This document shows positions 23,654 through 33,954 of a stretch of DNA of 64,000 bases, in pieces. The notes under the pieces were generated by a model. It did not search any database. It was not told the DNA's origin and was given only the letters and a program-made list of their open reading frames with translations. The position numbers and the translations under genes are program-made. Source of the DNA: Berberis thunbergii (taxonomy: Eukaryota > Streptophyta > Magnoliopsida > Ranunculales > Berberidaceae); the NCBI GenBank assembly GCA_003290165.1, contig QNQO01010751.1, positions 37,826 to 101,825 on the forward strand, in the 5' to 3' direction. Position 1 is the stretch's first letter, and each line of letters starts with the position of its first letter.

Positions 23654-24849
23654 TAGGGGTGGGCACGGTCCGGATCGGTTCCAAATTTGAAGGAACCTAA
23701 CTCGAACCGTTTACATTTTAACGGATTCGGTTCGGTTCGGTTCCCTTCATTTTGATAATTGGAACCGAACCGTTCTAAACGGTTCGATTCCTATGGTTCC
23801 AATCATATTCATACAAATCATATTCATACAGATCATACAAAAAATTGATCCATCATATTCATACAGATCCATAAGAGATCCAATCAAGAACATGAAAAAT
23901 TGCATTAAAAAAAATAGAAAAATAAATGTTGATCTGAGACATTTTCGCCATCTGAGACATTAAAATGGACAGCACAGAGTCTGAGACACAGAGAAGAAGC
24001 ATTTGCTAGAAATCAGAACCTTCACTCTCCGCCAAAAGCCATTTGCTAGAAAGAAGCCAAAAGCCAAATCCTTTCTTCTTTAGCTCGACACAGAGAAGCC
24101 AAACAACAAATGGCTTTTGACTAGACACAGAGAAGAAGCCATAATCTCCTGTTGCTGCTGGTGTCTTCTTCTCGAGAGTCGAGAGAGAAAGGAGATCTGT
24201 TGCTTCTTCTTGAGACATCTTCTCAAGACAGAGACCGAGAGAGAGAGGAGATCTGTTGCTTCTTCTCGAGACAGAGACCGAAAGAGAGAGGAGACGGAGA
24301 TCTGCTGCTTCTTCTTGAGACAGAGACCGAGAGAAAGAGAGGAGAGGGAGAACTCCAATCGTTTGATCGTCTCTTCCTTTTCTTCTTCTCCTCCTCTTCT
24401 TGGTCTCGCTGCTGCTGCTACTTCTTCTTCACGTCTCCTCTCCTCTCCATTCTTGCTTAGACAATTCTTGAGGCAGAGACCGAGACAGAGACAGAGAGAC
24501 AGAGGAGATAAAGACAGAGAGACAGAGGAGATAAAGACAGAGAGAGAGGAAACTTTTGGTGATTCACTGATTCCTCTCCTCTTAAGTAATGGGTTAAAAA
24601 CTAAGTAATTAGGAACTAAGTAATGGGTTGGCACTTGGGTTACTGTTGGGTATATATATTCGGTTCGAAACGGATCAGAACCGAACCGTTTGAAAAAAAA
24701 AATAGGAACCGGAACTAAACCGTTTAAGAACGGTTCCGAAACCGAATCGAATCGTTTCACATTTTTAAAAATCAGAACTGAACCGTTTGAATTAAAACGG
24801 CTCGGTTCGGTTTGGATCCGCGGTTCCTCGACCCGTTTACCCACCCCTA
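23654..24849. mobile_element. hAT non-autonomous element, 1196 bp, TSD CCCACACC
   Basis: Ends TAGGGGTGGGCA and TTTACCCACCCCTA are flanked by a perfect 8-bp duplication CCCACACC (23646-23653, 24850-24857). Sub-terminal zones are long inverted runs of GGTTCGGTTC/GAACCGAACC motifs. The middle (about 24110-24540) is a purine-rich repeat of GAGACAGAGACCGAGAGAGA that yields long, low-complexity open frames on both strands. These are not genes. Confidence 0.93.
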
Positions 24850-25164
24850 CCCACACCAATTAAAACAAAAAACAAAACATCATTATATTCACATCACTAT
24901 GCGCGCCTCTACTTTTGTTTTTCATGTATCCTACTATTCATGATAAAAATGTGAGCTCAATGCAATCAAACATCACACATCTCGAAGGAGATGGAGGGTT
25001 GCATCCCCTCCCCCGCCCGTTTCCTCGCCAATTAGAATTCCCCGTAATAATAAGAGAGGGAGACTAGAAGGTGGAATATTCTGTGGAAACTTGGGAAGAG
25101 AATACGTTGACAAAACCCCATATGGGTTTCCATTTTCTTCTCGATCTAAACCCCCTCCCTCCCT

Positions 25165-25178
25165 GTACTATATATATA
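25165..25178 (+). promoter_or_regulatory. Candidate TATA box of the small gene
   Basis: TACTATATATATAG about 80 bp before the ATG, preceded by a CCTCCCTCCC pyrimidine stretch typical of plant core promoters. Confidence 0.45.
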
Positions 25179-25256
25179 GCCATCTCTGGATTAATAACAA
25201 CGATCAAGAAAGAGGTAGGTGCTCATCAGTAGTTGCAGACCAAGAAAGAAACAGTG

Positions 25257-25553
25257 ATGTTGAGTTCTAGTGTTGGTGTTGGTCACTTATTCCCCACAGA
25301 TTTTTTGGTTCCATCTCCATCTCCACCAAAGATTAGCAGCAGCAACAGCAGAGTTGCTAATTACTGCATGTTCCCCACAGATTTGCTTCCTCCTCCATCA
25401 AGATTGGTTTTGTCTCTTGAAAACAAAACTCCTCTACAAGTTGCAGTCAACAACACCACCCAAGTGACTTGTTCCTTTGTGGAAAACAAAGACGACCCCA
25501 ACAAGTTCAATGGAGATCATCATGAAGCAGAACCACAAGTAGAACTTAATTAG
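25257..25553 (+). CDS. Unidentified small protein, 98 aa
   Basis: The ATG at 25257 (MLSSSVGVGHLFPTDF...) lies in purine-rich context about 80 bp downstream of a TATA box. The frame could start 24 bases earlier. The protein is Ser/Pro rich with two similar segments, HLFPTDFLVPSPSPP and CMFPTDLLPPPSRLV, then a hydrophilic acidic tail ending HHEAEPQVELN. I see no signal peptide, membrane segment or known domain. The surrounding 2 kb shows no transposon ends, so this may be host sequence: a small gene, or the first exon of a broken one. A chance ORF is also possible. Confidence 0.35.
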   Translation: MLSSSVGVGHLFPTDFLVPSPSPPKISSSNSRVANYCMFPTDLLPPPSRLVLSLENKTPLQVAVNNTTQVTCSFVENKDDPNKFNGDHHEAEPQVELN

Positions 25554-27971
25554 TTCCCTGAGTGACTTGTTATCAAACTCAGAGGAGGCAGGCTAAGGCA
25601 GAGGACCACGATGATGAGGCTTCAAACACTACTACGTATTGATCAGTAGTACTTCTTTTGTTATATATAATATAGCTGTTTTGGCAATAGAAGAAGCAAA
25701 CTCCCTTTGTTATGATTTGGAAAGTTTTTCATTGGTTGTTTTGCATTAATTGAAACATAGGTCTCGATGGTATTGCATGCCGTATCATGAAATTTATCAT
25801 CAAATCAATTACACCCATCTTTACTTACTATTGATTCTTTCTTGAATTTCTTTGTATTAATTTGATTTTTGTTGGTAAGGAGTAGCCTTTGGTTAGAGCC
25901 CCAAAATTAATTAGTTTAATCCAAATCCCTTCCCTAAACCTAATCATGATGTCATCATTCACATGTATTCTCAGTCAACACTTGAAAGATAATCAAGTTC
26001 AATTTGATCTGGTCAATAAAATTATTATTTTTGTTTGTATAACTGAAGAATGCTCTATGGTCATAAATCTTGGATGAACCCCGCCAAGACTATTCAGAGT
26101 TTACTCATTCTTCCCCCCTAGATCTACTTTATCAAAGTATTGTCTTAGATGGTGAAAGGGCTTGTTCATTACAACCGCAACTTGGTCAACTCCATCACTT
26201 TCCAAGATCACAAGTTACAACAGTCAAATTGAGCTCAACAACCAAGTGGATTTCTTTGTGAAAGATCATTAAAGCAAGCAGCAGACAAGGTAAAAAAAAA
26301 AAACCCACAAGCAATATTAGAGATGACCCACAAGCAATTGTTTTTGCTTATCATATTTCTTGTTTCATATCAAACCAGTAAGAAAAACAGGTCTCAACCA
26401 CTGCTTGATGTTAAAGGAAAACATGTATATATATATTAAAAATTAAACAACAGTGTACAAAAATCAGGGTCATCTACCACCTCATCACATCAGTTGTTGA
26501 TTTTATAGTATGTATGTATACTAATTAATGACTATAAAATGCTACATCCTTGTTCAAAATGTACAAGACGCAAAGTTAAATTCATCATTTACACTTCTGT
26601 TGCTGTAGTTTACATTTCAGATCTCCATAACAAAAATTGAGTACATGGTAGCAGTAGTAAACTTGAGGAGAAAACTAATTATAACATGAACTAAGAAAAA
26701 TGATGCATCATTAACGAGCCACCTCGACATTGCAGACCCTACAAAAAGTACTTCATTTAGCAGTGTGTTGGGCTTTTTGCATAATCCCAACATCATATAT
26801 ACATGCATACAAAAGGCGCAAAAACCTGTAGCACTCTTGATGCTACAAACATGGAACCTCGATTTAGAGATGTAAATTAATGCAATGAAAGTGTAGAATA
26901 GGCTATCATTTTCCTGTCATATTGAAATAATTTCTTGTGTTGTTGCTTACGCGGAACCCATGTAAATTAGTTGCTAGGACGACTGACTCTAAACATCATG
27001 TGAATGTATAATTAAGTACATATATAAGATCGTAAAATATGATGATCTGCATCTCAACTCTCAAGAGCCAGACTTGTTGCTAAAAGCTGAGTTACAAAAT
27101 AAAAGTGCGACCCTCATTTGAAGGGGTGTTGAGTATCTCTTGCCCAATACCAAATTGTGACTCCTATCACTTCATCCACATGAAGAACTAGACACCTGGT
27201 ATTATGACAAAACAATCTTTGAGAACCACCATTGAGCAAGGGAGAAGAAAAGGATGAAACCCTCTCCAATATATTGTATTTGTCAACCAAATTAAATTAT
27301 CAAGCATTCATGGATTCTTAAAACCGCAACCTCCACACAAGTCCTTACGTAATATTATTATGACTCACAAGCCACTAATAATTTTAAAATCACACAGGAA
27401 TATGTTCAGTTACTTGATTTTTTTTTTCCAAGGCAAAAGGGTTGAAAATCTCCTTCCCTTTCAATTTGAGTTGGTAAATTGGTCAACATCTGTCACAATT
27501 CCCAATGACAAATAGAACCCTCTCCCTAAGTTTAGATTGGTAAGTATTAATCACCTTTATGTTTAGATTGGTGAGTATTTATTTAGTTGTTTAAGTTTTG
27601 GATGAGTTTTATATTTGTTTAAGTTTTGATAGCGTATTTTATGTTTGTTTAAGTATCTGATTTATCATCTTTATTTGTAAAAGAGAGTTTTATATTTGAT
27701 ATTTAATTTAATTTGTTTATTTGTTTAGGCTTTAATAAAGTAGGTATTTGATCCTTGAAGCTTAAGTGGGTATTTAATTTTATCTGATGAAAATGCCATT
27801 ATCTCAAGTTCTTGGTATTTGGTGAGGTTTCTTCTCTTTCGCGTGTTAATTATTTATTTACATTACAAATTTGATAATTTGAGAATCTGTGATAGCATTT
27901 TTTAATATGAATATTGGGATTATCTGTTGTATTTGTGTAGTTCAATAGATGTGCACTTGTGCTTACGAGTA
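25554..27971. other. AT-rich DNA without recognised features
   Basis: No convincing coding region, terminal repeats or RNA gene. The left end of the hAT element at 27972-30539 should lie in the distal part, but no CAGGGGCGG-like terminus is visible. Confidence 0.5.
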
Positions 27972-30396
27972 ATGGATAAATACTTTAAAAGAATAAATGA
28001 TGTGAGTTCTAGTACTACTGCTCGGGCTGTCACTGATAGGTCTGATAATGAACTTCCTAGTTTCAAAAGGAGTTGTATTGAGACTGAGTTTGATCCAGAA
28101 ACTCTTCTAGCATATCCCAGATTACGTAAGCCAATCAAGGAGTATCATCCCAACATAAGGGATGAAATTCGAAGAACATACTTGCAAAAAGGTCCTTGCC
28201 AACCTCGAACACATAATTTTAAGAAAACTTTGCAAGGAAAAGTCTTATGGCAATTCAATCCTTCTTGGTTTGATGAATTTCCTACATGGTTAGAATATAG
28301 CATAGAGAAAGAGGCTGCATACTGCTTGTGTTGCTACCATTTCAGATATGAGAGTAAAGAGCATGTGGGTACTTGTGATGCTTTTTTCATTGAAGGATTT
28401 ACCAATTGGAAGAAAAATGATAAGTGACAAACACATGCTGGAGGGTCTAGCAGTGATCACAATCAAGCTTGAAGTAATTGTGAAGCTTTAATGAATCAAC
28501 AACAACATCTTCGAATTATTGTGAATAAGCAAACAAATGAAGCTCGAAGTGATTACAAGGTTCGTCTAAATGCTTCTGTCGTTTGTATTCGATTCTTAGT
28601 CCGACAAGGATTAGCTTTCCGTGGTCATGATGAATCTTGTGATTCAAACAACCGAGGGAATTTCTTGGAAATGTTACATTTTCTTGGTGACCACGGTAAA
28701 GACATCAAAAGGGTAATTTTGGATAAATGTCCTGGGAATCTTAAATTAATAGCACCGAAAATTCAAAAAAATATTGTAAATGCTTGTGCAACCGAAACCA
28801 TAAATGTTATCATTCAAGACCTTGGAGATTCTTTGTTTTCCATATTAGTTGATGAAGCTCGTGATATATCAATTAAAGAACAAATGGCTTCCGTGATCCG
28901 TTATGTGGACAAACACGGGCATGTGATTGAGAGACTTTTAGGTATTGTACACGTTTCTGACACTTTTGTTTTATCCCTAAAGGCATCAATTGACGCTTTA
29001 TTTTCAAAGCATAAGTTAAGCATTTCAAGACTACGTGGCCAAGGGTATGATGGGGCAAACAATATGGAAGGTGAGTTCAACGGTCTTAAAGCATTAAATT
29101 TAAAGGAGAATGGAAGTGCATTCTATATTCACTGCTTTGCACATCAACTTCAATTAGCACTTATTGCCGTTGCAAAGATTGATGATTCCATTGTTTTATT
29201 ATTCTCTTTGGTAACGAGTGTTGTGAATGTGGTTGGTGGCTCATGTAAGTGTCATGATATTCTTTTAGAAGCACAATCTATTAACACTCTAAAAGCACTT
29301 GAAAGTGGTGAACTTGCAAGTGGAAATGGCCAAAATCAACAATCAACTCTTAAAAGAGCCAGAGATACACGTTGGAGCTCACATTACAATAATTTGATAA
29401 GCTTGATTAAGTTGTTCAATTCTATCATCGATGTGCTCGAGTGCATTAAGGAGACCTCAAAATATGCTGAGCAAAGAGTTGAAGCGTGCACTTTATTAGA
29501 TTCACTACTTTATTTTGATATTGCATTTGGACTTCATTTGATGAAAAGTACATTAGGAATCATGAATGAATTGTCATTGTCACAAACATTGCAAAGAAAT
29601 GACCAAGATATTGTGAATGCCATGGATTTGGTCATAGTAGCTAAGAAACGCTTACAGTTGATGCGAGATGATGGATGAAACAATTTGCTAGATGAAGTAT
29701 CCTTATATTTGTAGCAAACATGCTATAGAAATGCCTGACCTTGATGAATTTTATGTTGCTTGGTGACGGTCACGACGTAATATTAATGTTGAAAAGGTGA
29801 CAAACATGCATCGTTATCGGGTTCAGTTATTTAATGTTGTTATTGATTTGCAACTTCAAAAGCTCAACAACCGTTTCAATGAAGTGAATACTGAATTGCT
29901 TTTATGTCTTTCATGTCTGAGTCCAAATGATTCATTCTCGAATTTTGATAAGGAAAAATTGATTCATTTTGCTCAGTTTTATTCAAATGATTTATCAGAA
30001 GTACAACTTGATGCTCTTGATAATCAGTTGGAGACATTTATCATTGATGTAAGGTCGAATAGTGAGTTCTTGAATTTGACAGAAATTAGCAATCTTGCTG
30101 AGAAGATGGTAAGGACAAAAAATAACATTTTGTATCCTTTGATCTATAAGCTTATTACTTTAGCCTTAATATTACCAGTTGCAACTGCAAGTGTTAAGAA
30201 AACTTTTTCTGCTATGAAGATTATCAAGAATCGATTACGTAATCGAATGAGAGATCAATGGATGACAGATAGTTTGATTACATACGTTGAGAAAGATATA
30301 TTTAATGGCATCGATGACGAGGTGATTATGCAGCATTACCAGAACATGAGAACCCGCATAGAGCTTTTACCTAAATCTATTGTGCGTCTACATTGA
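27972..30396 (+). pseudogene. hAT transposase (TTF-type zinc finger / DUF4371 / hAT dimerisation)
   Basis: The start is MDKYFKR at 27972, as in relatives that begin with a short M..YFKR motif. An N-terminal TTF-type zinc-finger region follows (around residues 60-150, EAAYCLCCYHF...). The central RNase H-like part includes LVDEARDIS near residue 292, GQGYDGANNM near 357 and RDTRWSSH near 463. The C-terminal hAT dimerisation region reads ILPVATASVKKTFSAMKIIK with NRLRNRM. The frame is interrupted by TGA at 28425, TGA at 28470 and TGA at 29676, and a frameshift near 29700 is followed by another TGA near 29764. Otherwise it is full length (about 800 codons). It would have cut and pasted hAT elements; this copy is dead. 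Confidence 0.9.
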
Positions 30397-30539
30397 CTCA
30401 TTATGTATGTTTCTCTTGTTTGTAATACTTTTAAAACTATATTTTAATTATATTTATCTATTTATTTTAAGAATTAAATTATCTATGATTTTTTACCCCC
30501 CTTTGTCTACAATCTTGGATCCGCCCCTGCATGTCGTTC
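27972..30539 (+). mobile_element. Decayed autonomous-type hAT element, left end not found
   Basis: The transposase remnant is followed by AT-rich 3' sequence and the terminal motif GGATCCGCCCCTG ending at 30539, the complement of CAGGGGCGGATCC, a common plant hAT end. No matching left terminus was found upstream, so the 5' end is lost or too mutated and no duplication could be scored. Confidence 0.7.
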
Positions 30540-31996
30540 AGGTCCGCGTTCTGTAATGTGGACATTAGTTTATATCACACGAATATCCTTGATGAAAACC
30601 TACTTGTTTCTTCCTCACCTAAGTAATGGTACACTTTGTTCCTAAGGCTGATAGTTAATAAGTTTGTAAGGTTCCAGTGCCATCTATGGATATTATTATA
30701 AGTATTGGGTTTAAAAAAGGGGTAAACCAAAAAGAACCAAGGTTCCTAACAAACTTGGGTGGTAACCAATGGAGAGGAAAACAAAGAAAAGGGAATAGAA
30801 AAAAGATAACCGAGAAAACTTAACGTGTTCCCAAATGAGGCGAGGAAACCATTCAATGCCCACAACATAAAAAGGGCAAGTCACATCAATACTCACAAGA
30901 GGGCAACAGATAATAGTTGCAGTAATATCATATTTGACCCTTGAAACCTCTAATTGGATTGTTTTGAAACTGCATCACTAACCTCACAACCACTGGGAGC
31001 ATGGTTTATGCTTTTCTGAAAGAAAAATAGCGAGGCTAGTAGATGGAGGCTGATAAATACATACCCCGAACGCAGATACAGGCATGCAATCAATCCATCT
31101 TATACTTGCACTCTTCAATCTCATGCTCACTTAAGCGTCGGAGTGTCATTTCAGATACCCCTTGCCATTGGAGCTCTACAAGAAGCATTCAATCAAATCC
31201 ATTAATCTAGACCTAGTGGTGATCACGAGAGTTGAGGTGTGAAAACTCTCCAACAATACTTTCCTAAATCAGTCCAAAACCATATAACAATGACACTCCA
31301 TTTTTACCCAAAAAATAAAAATTTGATGACAAATGTCGTGTCAAATACTTGTGTGCACACTCTCCGATACTACCATCGAACACTACATGCTTTGATTATC
31401 AACTTTTTCACATATCTTTGAAAATTTCAATTTTATACTATTTTACAAGGATATTGTGAAAAGTTAGTAGTATATGAGTACAATATTGACTTATAAGTGG
31501 ATGAATGTGATTAATAATTCAAAATTTAATGCTGAAAATAAACAATACTAAAATGTACACATGTATCTCTAGCGTATCCCATATTGTCTTTTTTTGCTTA
31601 ACGTGTTCGACACCTCGTACCCATGTCTGAATAAAAATACCTATATCCATGTCATTGTTAGTTTGTTACATAGGTCCATAATTCTATGGATTTCATTTGT
31701 TGTATTAGCAAAATACAAAACTCAAAATTTTAACAGTTGTACCAACTCGAAGAGATTTTCATCAATACCGCATGAATACCAGAGCGGGAGGTAAGAAGTC
31801 CTTGCTTGGTACATAGCTCCAATCCAAGTAGCTAATGCCTATGCCCCTAGCAAGAACTATTTGACCACAGAATGAATTAAGCAGAAGCCATTCCAATAAC
31901 CCATGTATTTTAGATGCAAGATTTCTTCCAAGGTTGGCTAAGATAGTTACACGTCTTCTCAGTCCAAACATTTCTTAATTGACTCTTATTGCATAC
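30540..31996. other. Non-coding DNA with a diverged Tat LTR remnant
   Basis: Around 31130-31165 the sequence ACTTAAGCGTCGGAGTGTCAT, then a CCCCTTGCCATTGG stretch, is a mutated form of the Tat LTR box. The ends of the LTR are not recognisable. Nothing else is identified. Confidence 0.5.
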
Positions 31997-32685
31997 TGAT
32001 GCAGTCGTTTTCCTCTCCCTGCTTTGACCTATTCTTGTTGAATTACTGACATGCACAAGTAATGCACGTGAGCCACGGACCACCGTTGTGGTGGCCGATG
32101 ACACTCCGATGCTAAAGTCAGATAAGGATCTGAGGAAGGCGTAATGTTGTAATACAGGGAATTTTTAGCGTACCCTAACTTACCAACCTCATGTCTTATT
32201 TATAGTGCAAGGAGTCATGATTTTAATAGACCATCATAGGCGTAGTATAGGAAGAAGATCTTCGTGGAGATCCTTCTCTAATTAGGAGTCAGGTTGTAGG
32301 AGGGAAGTTCCTTGTTAGCCCTGTGCTCCTAGATACGTGAAAGATAGTTTCCAATACGAGAGCAATCCGCAGAAGGGAGTTTCCCTGTGTCGAATGTACT
32401 CTGGTATTTGCTTCCTACTTGGAAGCAGAGAGCTGTTGTAGTTGCCCATTCAAAGCTGATCCTCGAGATACTTGCCTTAGTAGGACTTGTGGGTATTGAG
32501 AATAGTTGTGAGACGTGTGGGCCTAGCATGCTGTAAGAGTTCGGGTCTGTCTGGCATACTGAATTGGGCGAGCTTAGAACCGCTTGGGCTAGATTAGTGT
32601 TGGGCTGATGCTGAAACACGTAGTTCCTCGAGATCATCATGACACGTGCAAGGCTTTGAGGCGTGACCGTTTTTATGTATCATCA
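31997..32685 (-). repeat. 3' LTR of element B, 689 bp
   Basis: It runs from TGATGCAGTCGTTTTCC to TATGTATCATCA on the plus strand; the conserved box and hairpin are at 32079-32119. The next bases, complement of CTCGAAGGAAGTAGC, are the polypurine tract. Confidence 0.8.
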
Positions 32686-32933
32686 GCTACTTCCTTCGAG
32701 TTAGTGGGGTGTTAAGTTGGTCCACTGACTCTTTGAAAGGGCAAGTGTACCGTCATGATGATTGGACTCAGAGTGTTTATTTCGAGCGACGCATGACATT
32801 TAATGGATATGCGACTACTCAAGGAAGGAAAGTATGATTTGTTTTTCCTATAAATATTTACCGTTTTGAGGAGGGTTTCCTCATTCTTATCTTGCGTTTT
32901 TTTTTCGAACCATAGTATTTGTTCTTTCTGCTG

Positions 32934-33487
32934 ATGGCTGACAACGTTGAATTTTCTCCCAAGGATCCGTTATCCCTTACTTGCATCAATTTTTCGAAGG
33001 TAGCTTGGTCGACAAAACTAAGTTGGTCAGGCACCGTAGTTTGTACCGTATCCCAGAAGATTTGCAAATTGTTCCCGCGTATGAAGTTTTAGACCCGACT
33101 GTACCTCCTCATGGATTCATAAGCTTGCACTAAGGCATGTTCGAGTATGGGCTTCGATTTTCAGTGCCCGATGATGTCTGGCGTTTCTTTATCCATTTCC
33201 GTATGCCTCCCACTCAAATGGTTCTGAGCGGGTTCAAGATTCTGCTCGCGATTCTTCTGAGGGCTCATGATGCTGGCCTCTGTTTAACCCCGCCGGTGAT
33301 CCATCACATGACAAAGGCTCGATTGGACCCCAGGGGTATTTGCATGCTGAAATGTCCTTCTTGTCTATTGCACTATGCAGCCTTGTTGGGTGCAATGGAC
33401 TTCAACGCATTAGGCAGGAGACCAATAATCTCGTCCGAGGTTATTCGGGGTAGACTAGAACTTCTGGAGCTGATTAGAGGATAACAC
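32934..33487 (+). pseudogene. Opposite-strand extra ORF (aORF) of element B, internally deleted
   Basis: An ATG at 32934 (MADNVEFSPKDP) follows CCTATAAATATTT, a TATA box about 85 bp upstream. A frameshift near 32990 leads to RIPEDLQIVPAYEVLDP and PPHGFISLH, a stop, then MFEYGLRFSVPDDVWRFF and PPTQMVLSGFKILLAILLRA, the putative gypsy-type transposase domain of Tat extra ORFs. After about residue 150 the frame jumps to GRLELLELIRG and HPGTDLDFARYKRA, equivalent to the C-terminus of the element A copy. The coiled-coil half is therefore deleted. Confidence 0.75.
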
Positions 33488-33699
33488 CCCGGTACTGACC
33501 TCGATTTTGCTCGCTACAAGAGGGCTGTTTTTTATTGTAACGTCTTTTCCTAGACGGACAATATATAGATATATTTTTTGAATGAAAGCACTGTTTTGCC
33601 CCATATTGTCGTGTTTACTTAAGTTTCTTCGTAGGCTGTAGAACTTGTTCTCAAAATACATTGCTGCTCCTGGTCGCTATTGTTGACCTTGTGACAAAT

Positions 33700-33954
33700 C
33701 AGTAGAAATCGTTGTTGGTAAGGGGTTGACTAGGCTCCCTTGGTCATTGTCTGTAACGACTTCCTAAGTCTTCAGCGGACAAGCATTGTCTATGATCCTA
33801 TTCTTTTGGCCGTCGTGGCTCGCACAAAGTGGATTAGGCATTGGGCAACAAAAGTCGTCGTCATCAGTTCGCAAATTGACTAAGCTCACATGGTAAGTTC
33901 GACAATTATTGTTTATTGGAAAGCAATGATCCCTTGGCGAGTCATCGACATCAA
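33700..33954. repeat. Left part of the ~178-bp array of element B
   Basis: Diverged units with GTCGTCGTCATCAGTTCGC, AACTGACTAAGCT-like and AGCAATGATCCCTTGGCGAG phrases. The array is cut at about 33954 by the Athila-like insertion and resumes at 36383. Confidence 0.75.

Noticed and set aside
24080..24859. 259-codon minus-strand open frame, one of the longest in the window
   Set aside because: Low-complexity Ser/Arg/Glu sequence from a GAGA-type repeat inside a hAT element, running across the element's end; the other strand is also open.
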